Source: Schistosoma mansoni (lineage: Eukaryota > Platyhelminthes > Trematoda > Strigeidida > Schistosomatidae). Taken from it: a stretch of 64,000 nucleotides of DNA. Location of the stretch: NCBI RefSeq assembly GCF_000237925.1, contig NC_031498.1, forward strand, positions 26,174,308 to 26,238,307. Reading direction: 5' to 3'. Each line of letters begins with the position of its first letter. Positions within the stretch are counted from its first letter, which is position 1. The translations under genes and the position numbers were made by a program. Positions 55,261-64,000 of the stretch are shown piece after piece. The notes below the pieces were generated by a model. That model did not search any database. It saw only the letters and a program-made list of their open reading frames with translations, and was not told the DNA's origin.

Positions 55261-56221
55261 AATGCAAAACTACAAACTATTTGATTACTACTTACTTACG
55301 CCTGTTACTACTAATGAATAATAAGCCGCCGATCAGCATTCTCCGACCCACTCTGTTCTGGGCCTTCCTTTCTAGTTCTATCCATTTGTTGTTCATTCTT
55401 CTCATATCTGTCTCTTATGCTCGGTGTAATGTGTTCTTTGGTCTTCCTCTTCTCCTTTGGCCTTCAAGACTTCATGTAAGGGCTTGCCTTGTGACGCAGT
55501 TGGGTTATTTCCTCAATGTGAGTCCTATCCACTTCTAGCGCTTCTTCCTCATTTCTTCCTCCACTGGAATCTGGTTTGTTCTCTCCTACAGTAGGTTGTT
55601 GCTGATAGTGTCTGGCCAACGGATCCGAAGTATCTTGCGCAGACAATTGTTAATAAACACCTGTATCTTCTGGATGATGGCTTCCGTAGTTCTCCACGTC
55701 TCCACCCCATACAGTAGAACTGTCTTGACATTTGTATTGAAAATTCTGACTTTGGTGTTGGTTGACAATTGTTTTGCGTTCCAGATGTTCTTCAGTTGTA
55801 AATATGCTGCTCTTGTTTTGCCGATCCTCGCCTTCACATCTGCATCTGATCCACTATGTTGGTCAACGATGCTTCCCAGATATGTAAAGGTTTTCACATC
55901 TTCCAAAGCTTCTCCGTCAAGTGCAATTCGATTGGTACATGCTGTATTGTATCGGAAAGTCTTGCTTTTCCCTTTGTTTATATTGAGACCTACTGCTGCT
56001 GAGGCTACTGCTACACTGGTCGTTTTCTCCTGCATTTGTTGTTACGTGTGTGATAAAAAAGCCAGATCATCTGCGAAGTCTAAATCGTCCAGCTGCATCC
56101 TGCCTGTCTTTTGTATCTCGTGCTTTCCCCCAGCTGTTGACGTCTTCATGATCCAGTCGATCACCAGGAGAAAGAGAAGGGGTGAGAGTAAGCAACTTTG
56201 TGTATTATTTGATAATGACCA
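55261..56221 (+). pseudogene. Possible 33-bp micro-exon split by an RTE insertion
   Basis: The left part (55,261-55,285) follows an excellent acceptor, TTTTTGTTTTCAG. The right part (56,214-56,221) ends before GTAATC. Without the insertion and one copy of the target duplication, the segment is 33 bp, open and phase 1-1, as in the neighbouring MEG-like genes. Hypothesis from signals only; no paralogous exon was found. Confidence 0.35.
55286..56205 (-). mobile_element. 5'-truncated RTE-type retrotransposon (~0.9 kb)
   Basis: From the 3' tail through the C-terminal region to just before the FADD box (the minus-strand piece 55,586-56,035 encodes [20 protein letters not shown]). Flanked by TATTTGAT at 55,278-55,285 and 56,206-56,213. 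It appears to split a possible micro-exon. Confidence 0.88.
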
Positions 56222-56557
56222 GTAATCGGAGTTTTACTCACCTACTTAAATAATTCGAAATATGTGATGCAGTGGATTGTAATGTCACAAATAAATAACA
56301 TCATCCGATTGTCAAAATTTGATTCGCGATCCAATATTAACTATGCTGAAACAGAATATTCACTTCAAAAGTGCTAATGAGTGCAATGATCGCTTGTCGA
56401 ACATCGCAAGTCCGATAAGCATGCCTAATCAACGCACAGGCGACGTACAGGATTAGTCTATTCACTAGTGTAGATTCCACTCCTACTCTGCATATAAGAC
56501 TAAATAAACAAACAGACATAGATAGGCGGATGGAAACACGCACACATAAATGGATAC
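56222..56557. other. Spacer segment without recognised gene
   Basis: No exon or element end recognised. A 77-codon minus-strand frame (56,337-56,570) is hydrophobic and compositionally biased, without a domain. Confidence 0.4.
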
Positions 56558-56885
56558 AAAACTGAAACACCTACTCAGTCGTCAACTGACGATCTTAGTC
56601 TATTACGCATTGTTCTGGTGGCTGTACATTCATACAAGATCTAAAGTAATCCTCACTTTATTTGTACAAGTTTAAAAAGCTCCAACTCTACATACATCTT
56701 CGAATCTATCTTTAAGTCTCTCACCTATAGATTGGTCAAACTATCACACAAAACTTTCACAATGTTACTCCAACTAATCACCTATTCCACAATGAAATTC
56801 ATGAGACTCACTGTGCTAGTTAAAGATAGCACAACTAAATGATTATGTTGCAGTGGACATAGCCAACATAGTTTACATTGTTTAG
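56558..56885 (+). repeat. Diverged relative of the tRNA-array unit
   Basis: Parallel to array positions about 1,640-2,120 with gaps: GTCGTCAACTGA, GCATTGTTCTG, TTTGTACAAGTTTA, CTCCAACTAATCACCTATTCC, then ATTCATGAGACT and the GTGGACATAGCCAACAT hairpin region. The (CACTA)n tract and the segment after it are absent, and no tRNA is present. It shows that the non-tRNA part of the unit belongs to a dispersed family. Confidence 0.8.
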
Positions 56886-58870
56886 TATGATTATTTTTAG
56901 TGCGTCATATTTTCCTTGTACTACATTATTACACATTTTCAGGAATTATATAGCTGCCATACAAATAATGGGTTTTGAGTTTAAATCTTTTCGGAATATG
57001 CCACTGTTAGTCTACCCTTTATTTTTCTTCCGTTTTTTCTTTCATGTGTATGTGTTTGTGTTGTGGTGGGTATTTTGTATTTGAACTTTACGGTACTTCC
57101 ATATGCATGCATGCATTTTTTGTGAGGTGCGGGGACGAAAACACACATTCATATATTGGATTTCGACACAAATTCAGAATATCGAACTGGTCGGCTATAT
57201 GAACACATTTATCACTCGAGTAAATCTGCATTTTCTAGATTTATCTGTTATGTTTTGTGATATATTGTCATACGATAGGCAGGACAAATCTTGATAATCC
57301 CAAACCGTCATTTTACGACAGAGCACGTGTTCATCCAACGTGCAACATAATCAAATTTTAGCGTTATCCCAGTCTATCTCCAAAGCGCGCTTATTTGATA
57401 CGTGTCTTTCTAACGATTGTTGTTATTATTCTCGACACAATAACTACGATATATCTTTATCTGTATCATCACATTTACCGATCACTTTCATTTTATGGAC
57501 TAAAGATCTCCACTTCTTGCTTAACTTACTCCTTAATGTTCGGACTTTAAATACAACTATTGACCCAGTATTTCAGTATTCAAGGCAATAGACAGGAACA
57601 TCACTATTTCAAGATTTATAACATCGAATAATTTAATTATAATCTTTACCAATATCTTTTAATATAATGTTTATTGTATCACGATATTGACTAAAGTATA
57701 ACTCAGGGAGTCTAAAGAGGAGGTGACAAAGAAACACTGTGCTTAAGTGTGCTTGATTTGTAAATTTGCGTTTTGTAGATGTAACCTTGCCTTCACTCAT
57801 TTATTTCATCTCTGTGAGCTGGTTGTTGCCATCTTGTGTCTAAATTTAGCATGAATGCTTCCACTTACTGAATCCTATATTTTGTTGATTGTTCGATATC
57901 TCCTAACGTTGTGATTATCGTTCATATGATTACTGTGATCGTATTTCATTTGTGGGCCAAATGTTATGGGATGAGACTACTTGTGATTATTCTCAAACTG
58001 TTTAACAAAGTTATACTCTTCAACTTATGAAAAAACTGGTGAAAGACTGAGTTGTGATGACATAGCCGGTATTCATTTGGATAGTAAACACATTGACCAC
58101 ATTTCATCTCAAACTCAGTATTCTTCCGCAACACTGACAGAAAAACATATTTGCATTCACTATTTGTAGTGAACTCCTGGAATAGTTGAATAATTCGTGT
58201 GTCTGTATAGTTGTGTGAACGACGGTGGTAGCATGGTAAATAAGACAAATCTATGGGAATAGTTAACATGAAATTATATTATAATGAGTTCTTGTTAATA
58301 TTCGGAATTAAAAAAGTAAATAATAACAAAGACTAATAACAAAATAAGTCTATGTTAGTTACCTTCACAAACCCTAGTGAAGTGAAACGTACAGTGAGTT
58401 TTGCTAGCTTACATGAAAACTGAGGATGTTGTGCGACATTCTGTATAGGATCACAGTTACCTTCGAGGTTTTGCTCACATATTAGTAATGCTAAGATGTA
58501 TCAATGTATGTTATGGATGAGTGACAATAGTTGGAATGATGTCACCACTTTCAAACATCTAATTAGAAATTGCGCATTACTTGATGACTTTTTTACTGAG
58601 TGGAATAGCTACATCCTATGGCTCTGTGACACGCAAGACAACAGCATATAGCTGATAATTGTTGGTCAAACATGACTTATTATTTCAACTTCAATCGATT
58701 ATGAATTGAGACGCTAACAAATATGGTTCAGCAATGAAGCTAGTTAAGGAGTGAAATTTCAATGGTGACAAATCGTCAACGATTCAAAAATTGATTCCCA
58801 TGCAGTGTTTTGAGTGTTACTTGCCTTCAGTTACTGTGTAGTGTCGGTTGCTATGTCAAGCCGACATAGC
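56886..58870. other. Spacer segment without recognised gene
   Basis: Two frames in the same phase (57,103-57,294 and 57,340-57,591), separated by TGA TAA, might be a decayed coding relic, but I recognise no motif. A 101-codon minus-strand frame (57,964-58,269) also has no domain. Confidence 0.35.
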
Positions 58871-59369
58871 TTATTCTGGCTTCTGGACAAGTCAATTTAT
58901 TCATCATTCTTTAGTCACATTTTGACCTTGTCAATTATTCACCTAGTAATTTTGACTGTTTTTATGTAAGCGTATGCATCTGCATTTCTTATCTTATTCA
59001 TCACTTGCCTATAACTTATATTTATCTGACTATAAATGCCGATGAACGCTTGATTAAATTGAGTTGGATTACATGCCCTCTCCACCGTACGACGTTTCGT
59101 TTAGACCTCTTCTCTTTCTTCGATTCGTTCCTTCGATCGTTTATCCGGATCAACGATTGTATGAAATATACGTATTCGAGATTCAATCTTATATTTGACT
59201 TGGTTAATTCCGTTATTCACTAACGCCTATTAAGTCGATAATTGTATGAGAGGATTTGCGAAATATGTAATTCAATGACAATCATTCATATGATCTGACT
59301 GGACTTAGATCTAGGGCCACCAAAACTGTATATCAAGTTTAAAAGGAAGGAAAATGAAATTGACGAAAT

Positions 59370-59475
59370 TTCATTGAAACCGTTTATTGATACGATTTTC
59401 AAATGACATAAATTATAGAATTTATACTGATCCCCATCATAAGGGATTGTGACTTTGATCACTTTCATACATCAT
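59370..59475 (-). CDS. MEG-like last exon, right copy: stop and 3' UTR
   Basis: Acceptor TTTATTATAG, A completing the split codon, TGA at 59,472-59,474, polyadenylation signal AATAAA at 59,383-59,388 on the minus strand. UTR end approximate. Confidence 0.62.
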
Positions 59476-62400
59476 CTATAATAAACAAAATCATGGATTT
59501 TAGTAAAATCAAGCAAAATGATCACAGTTACAAAATGCTTGTTATTTTCTGTGAATTAAGTCAAAAGAATGAAGTTGTATATCTGTTATACGACTAATAA
59601 TAGTCAAGGAGTATTCTGTCACTTAGATTGTGACTAATAGTGGAATCCTCGAATTGAGTTTTGTTTACTTTCACTGCATCATTTGAATATATTTACTTCA
59701 TATTGTTGATGCTAATGGTGAAACATGAACTTATTATCTACAGTTTCAGTGGTCATTCATTCACTCAACAGAGATGAAAGCAAATACATTAGTTTAAATC
59801 TCATTGTTTTTCATTGAAGTTTAATATTGAACAATTACCTTTTACATTTCATGTTTTATACACCTGGGTCCTTTGAAAATGTTATGGAATCTTGTTATCA
59901 TTTTTCTAAATGAACAAATTAGTTAATACGTAATACGATATGAAATTAACTTACAGTTTACTCTGTTTAGTTTTCTTGACAAAATCAAATATAAGTCCAT
60001 GTTCGACTGAAATGGTTGTAAATAAGCATTGAGTTATACATTGTAAGTTGTAATAATTAATGTAGTCTCATTAACTAATCCTACGAAGTCCTTTAATGTT
60101 ACTTGTACACTCTGCTATTTCATTTGGTCTACAATGTACGTTTATTATTTATTTATTTAAACACATAAATAGTGGTGCAAATGGGCACCCGATACATATG
60201 CGCCACACAGATCTCATTTGATTTGTGTGAGGTCTGTAATACTGCCCAGTTGCTCAAACCGAAGGAGAACAATGTACATTAGTAAATTGCATTACAATAT
60301 ATAGTTTGTATAAATACTCGTATACTACTGTAATTTTGTTGAATATTACTTACATAAATGATCGTTGTAACGACCCAAAATCTGTATTTTTTTTACAGCC
60401 ATAATAGTTAAAGACGTAATATCTGGAATATATGAAAACATGTATATATACTATTGAAACTATACACAAACACTGGGATAATATTGCTGTTAGTGAACTA
60501 ATTCACTTTGTTGTGAACAAGTTACCAGTATATGTTAAAATGATTTACGAAATAACAAACTGTGACAAATACATTATTTGATTATATCCATATGTGAACC
60601 TGTTATAGTTCGAGTAAATAGGATACTAGATAAATCTTATGACTTCCGGTTACTTACTTACTTACTTACGCCTGTTACTCCCAATGGAGCATAGTCCGCC
60701 GACAAGCATAAATGTTTTCTGGTTAGCGTTATTTTTTAGCGAGTTGGTTTTCTACGGGATGGAGTCCCTAACCCCATGCCCAATCCTCCCCCCTTTACCC
60801 GGGCTTGGAACCGGCAGTAGCCCCCGGAGGAGCTACAGGCGGCTCTCTGAGCTAAGACCATGTGTTGAAATCTTATGACAAATAACTTTTATTTGTTAAC
60901 CATGTAATATGTGTCCTTGTCAATCTCATAACTTTATCAGTTTCCTTATATTTCTGTGTATCTGCACATACACTTTTATATCTATTCATTATACTCAATG
61001 AAAAGATATATAAACTGAGTATCAAATTCATTCTGTCATTTGGTGATTAGTCAACATTCCTGTTTCTTCCATTTATTCATCTTACTTAAATATGATTTGT
61101 ATGCTGAGATGTGTGCCTAACAAATAAGTATCCTCGAAATAGTTCTTATCAGACTTTAAAAATATCATGGCATTGAAGTCAATTTAGTTACATGACGAAG
61201 TCAGTCAAATTACAGTGTTCCAAAATTATCCAGAGTGTTATATTTCATTCCAGTCTACAGTCTATCATAATATTCAGCTTCTTTGTGGTCTTTGATGACA
61301 ACAATTTTTGTATCAACTGCAAAGATACCTCATCATAGCTCGTATCAAGTCAATTGAACTGGTAGCTGTATTTCAGCGTCATAAAAATACCTAATGTTGG
61401 TTTTATCTAGTGAATCTTCTGTTTAAGTAAATTATTATTCTTATCGGAATAAGGTTTTGTGGAGATTTGAGTAATTTTTTGTAGTTGAGACCATGAGTCA
61501 TTTGAAGTTAGACCACCATGGAAAACCTGGAAACACTGAACGTCCAACTCGTCCTACTGTGGGATTCCTCAGCAATGAGCATCCACCATCCCACCTCGAG
61601 AGATTCAAACCCACGACTTACCAGTCTTGCGCCAGAGCACTTAACCGATAAACCACTGAGCAGACCGGCATCCAACGGTGTTAATGTCTAACTTCAACCA
61701 ATCCACGAAATTGAGCAACCGTTCACCAATGTTTTCAGTGAGTTGATATCTCACAACAGACCTGGTTGAACTCCACATTTTTACTGCCGTATTGTTTAGT
61801 CAGTACTTGAAGAAAGACTTTTGAAAATGAGTTTCCATATGCAATTACAACAGTGACTTGTAAAATAGTTAAATGGATAGTTCACTTCAGCTTACCAATG
61901 TGATTTCTTGGTTCGGGGCTTGTACAAGACTTTTTGTCGTTCTCAGACGCCAATGCTACATAATTGCAAAAAATTTACGAAGGAAGCTGCTTATTACAAG
62001 CTATTCGAAATTTGTTTACAAAACAGATTGCTATGGGTTACGGACATTCAAACTCAACTCCCATTCATGTACGTATAAGTACAAGATTACCAATGTGAAT
62101 AAGCCGTAACTCCAGATGTCGTAATTGCTTACATTAATGAATTTTGTTACCAGACAGAATAAAATGAGGATAATTTTATAATTCAATCAGGAGAAGAGAG
62201 TCTGTGTTTGGAAAGTAACAAGCGGTCAGTAGATTCAGCTCTTTTAAAACATTATGCTGTTATGTTATGTAACTGAGGTTGATTGAAAAAAACATAACTA
62301 CTCTACAGTCTATAATTGTAAATTGTTTGCAAAATTATTAGTTATTGAACCGAAATAGTGATGAAGCACTTATTGTATCGATTTTTTGTCCTTTTAAGCA

Positions 62401-63667
62401 ATACCGACTGATTATATTTGGAAATTATCTTCCGTTCCAGCTCCATTGTTGAATTACATTAGAGAGTTAGTTTTCGATTACTAACAAACGAAATTGATTC
62501 TGTATATGTGATCAGCTTACTCTTGATGGATTACACACACAACATGTTACAAAACTCTCTATCATCTGATTTAGTTTAATTAATTTCGATGTTTAAAATA
62601 CCACCATCACTAGTTGGCAAATCTAAGATATTTGTATGTTATACAGGATACTGAATCCGTTAACAAACCATTCCAACTGTGAGTACAATTATTATTGCGA
62701 ATTTCGAAATAAAGATCACTTTCAAGAAGACGACGGTTATCAGAACTATGTGATGATATATTAGCGTAATACATTTCGAACAATCTGATCACACATATAG
62801 TTGTTTAGATCATTTATATATAAAAATAAATGGTGAACTAGACTGGAAATGGGGAGGGGGGTAAGTGGAGACAAGGGTAATAATAATAATAATAATGATA
62901 ATAATGAAAATGTGAAAACAATTTGAAACCTAATCATTCTGGATAATAATCTTATATTACCAGGGTAGGTTTAAAGTGAGAACAAAGTGTTTTTGAATAC
63001 ATAAAGGCGGTTTGAATTTTGTATGGCTAAGGCTTCAAAAAACCTTGATAGACGCCTTTTTACACTTTTATACAACACCACAAAAGCCGAGTTAAGATCA
63101 ATCTTATGACCTGTTTCGATTGTATGTTTAGCAATAAAGGATGATGGATGTTTATGCTCTACTCTTATCGGGTCATTGGATTCTATTTATTTCTGCAACC
63201 ATTTTGGTATATATTCATACACCCTAATTTTGAGATCACGATTGCTCCTCTCTATGTATGTGTGACCACACACATATTGAAATTGGTAAACACAGTGGGA
63301 TGTGACACAATCATTTTCATGTCTTTTAGGTTTTAGGTGAAGCATGAACCTCGTTCTTTCTTATCAAAGGGACTCATTACTTCAAGTAACTCTTAAGATT
63401 TAGAATATACGAGACATTTGTTAATTCAAGTCATACTACTCATGTTCATCTGAGTATTACATCATATTTTAGTAAGTAGATGAACAAGGAATTGAAATTC
63501 TTCGTATGTGAGTTTCATGACAACAATAGATTATGCAACTTAGTCATGTTAAATAGACTTTTGAAACATTTAACTAAATAGTTTTGAATATTTACTCTTA
63601 CCGTTAGTGGCGGATTTTTTCTTGACAAAACATTGATAGAAAGTTGAAGATTTTGAAACTTTGACGC
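59471..63667 (-). CDS. MEG-like gene, right copy (3' part)
   Basis: Exons on the minus strand at 63,602-63,667 (66 bp), 60,354-60,422 (69 bp), 59,955-60,006 (52 bp) and the last exon from 59,475, with TGA at 59,472-59,474. Earlier exons, including the signal peptide, would lie beyond the window. Two exons are identical to the left copy. The third differs and encodes [17 protein letters not shown] against [17 protein letters not shown] on the left, with the last codon Leu instead of Pro. All splice dinucleotides are intact. The two genes point tail to tail. Whether the right one is a full gene cannot be told here. Confidence 0.65.
59955..60006 (-). CDS. MEG-like exon 8, right copy
   Basis: Same 52-bp length and splice sites (CAACCATTTCAG, CT|GTAAGT) as the left copy, with about six base changes and four amino-acid changes. 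Confidence 0.7.
60143..60268 (-). mobile_element. Family E retroposon fragment (right arm)
   Basis: Partner of 45,056-45,182. Target-site duplications at 60,131-60,142 and 60,269-60,280 match except for one base. Confidence 0.82.
60354..60422 (-). CDS. MEG-like exon 7, right copy
   Basis: Identical to the left-arm exon over all 69 bp, including the run of eight A. Confidence 0.72.
60644..60867 (-). mobile_element. Composite RTE 5'/3' mini-element (right arm)
   Basis: Partner of 44,410-44,629 in the same relative place, with its 12-bp target-site duplication at 60,632-60,643 and 60,868-60,879. The tail has one more TAAG-type repeat than the left copy. Confidence 0.85.
61455..61695 (-). mobile_element. 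tRNA-derived SINE copy (right arm)
   Basis: Partner of 43,600-43,850. Its 3' part reads GGTTTTCCATGGTGGTC on minus, where the left copy has GTATTCCCTGGTGGTCC, so the tails have diverged more than the heads. Confidence 0.8.
62971..63340 (-). pseudogene. Penelope-like GIY-YIG remnant (right arm)
   Basis: Partner of 41,955-42,318 with the same internal TAA and the same final TAA (62,971-62,973). Confidence 0.72.
63602..63667 (-). CDS. MEG-like exon 6, right copy
   Basis: Identical to the left-arm exon over all 66 bp, with the same acceptor and donor. Confidence 0.72.
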
Positions 63668-63911
63668 CTAAATTGAATATAATCAAACAGAAAATATAGT
63701 GTTGTGACGGCTACTTATATCCACATAAGTAGTATATAGCGGTGGTCGGGCATTGAATGTATTTTAATAGAATATCGATAAGAAGAGAACGGGAATCGGT
63801 ATGAAAATGCATGAACAATAATCATCAATGACGATGGATCGGTATTTGCAGAAGGAATAGTCAAGATTGAGACAATTGATTGACAGTTTGCATATTAACA
63901 ATTCACTATAT

Positions 63912-64000
63912 GATAAGCAAAGATGTATAGTGGCTTGCAGTGGAATCAAGGACGCGCGTTTCGTCCTATTTGGGACTCGTCAGCTGGATGTACCTCCATC
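63912..64000 (-). mobile_element. Smalpha-type retroposon, cut by the window edge
   Basis: On the minus strand: hammerhead followed by CACTGCAAGCCACTATACAT and CTTTGCTTATCA. The inverted-arm homology breaks exactly where it begins, so it either inserted into the right arm or marks its outer edge. Confidence 0.85.
63938..63994 (-). ncRNA. Hammerhead ribozyme (Smalpha), best preserved copy
   Basis: Core CTGACGA and GAAA, stem II GTCC/GGAC fully paired around CAAATA, and cleavage-site GCGTC (complement of 63,951). Stem I CATCCAG/CTTGATT has one mismatch. Confidence 0.9.

Larger units (their letters stand above)
58871..63911. repeat. Right arm of large inverted duplication
   Basis: Inverted match to 41,365-49,670, beginning at the complement of GAAGCCAGAATAAG and running until a Smalpha copy at 63,912. 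It carries the last four MEG-like exons, the composite element, family E insertion, SINE and Penelope-like remnant, but lacks the full-length RTE. Confidence 0.92.

Noticed and set aside
57781-57837. Possible phase-1 exon after GCGTTTTGTAG
   Set aside because: Open for 57 bp, but its donor (GTGTCT) is poor and the better donor (GTGAGC) breaks the phase; no paralogue.

Overview
The window reads as nuclear DNA of a blood fluke, genus Schistosoma (species not resolved). Four independent signs agree: Smalpha-type retroposons carrying hammerhead ribozyme cores, an RTE-type (SR2-like) non-LTR retrotransposon with its 5'-truncated relatives, a Penelope-like GIY-YIG remnant, and a secreted-protein gene built from tiny phase-1 exons, the layout of schistosome micro-exon genes (MEGs). 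There are no bacterial-style genes, and nearly all long uninterrupted reading frames are repeat artefacts.

Region 1 (1-33,215) is a tandem array of a 1.83-1.87 kb unit, 18 tRNA pairs long in this window and open at the left edge. Each unit holds one tRNA-Leu(CAG) on + and one tRNA-Ser(CGA) on -, facing each other across an invariant 352-bp gap. The rest of the unit is non-coding: a (CACTA)n tract, a trinucleotide TTG/TGG/TCG tract, two perfect hairpins, and a segment also found outside the array, so the unit looks like tRNA genes captured with or inside a dispersed repeat. A block of about four nearly identical 1,828-bp units (about 20,170-27,300) records a recent local amplification.

Region 2 (33,216-49,670) is AT-rich. 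A TATA-box promoter and a signal-peptide exon at 35.8-35.9 kb start a MEG-like gene on + whose small exons (63, 63, 48 or 30, 39, 66, 69, 52 bp) keep one frame to a stop at 49,065. Introns hold SINEs, RTE and Penelope-like pieces, a degenerate Smalpha copy and, in the last intron, a near full-length but broken RTE element on the opposite strand.

Region 3 (49,671-64,000): the 3' half of the MEG-like gene lies in the left arm (41,365-49,670) of a large inverted duplication; the right arm (58,871-63,911) carries the same last four exons on -. Older insertions are shared by both arms. The full-length RTE is only in the left arm, and the right arm keeps the empty target site. The 9.2-kb spacer has a diverged copy of the 48-bp exon, a possible 33-bp micro-exon split by an RTE fragment, a Smalpha hammerhead copy, and two fragments related to the tRNA array unit. 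Array copy number and the palindrome are both features where assembly errors are possible.
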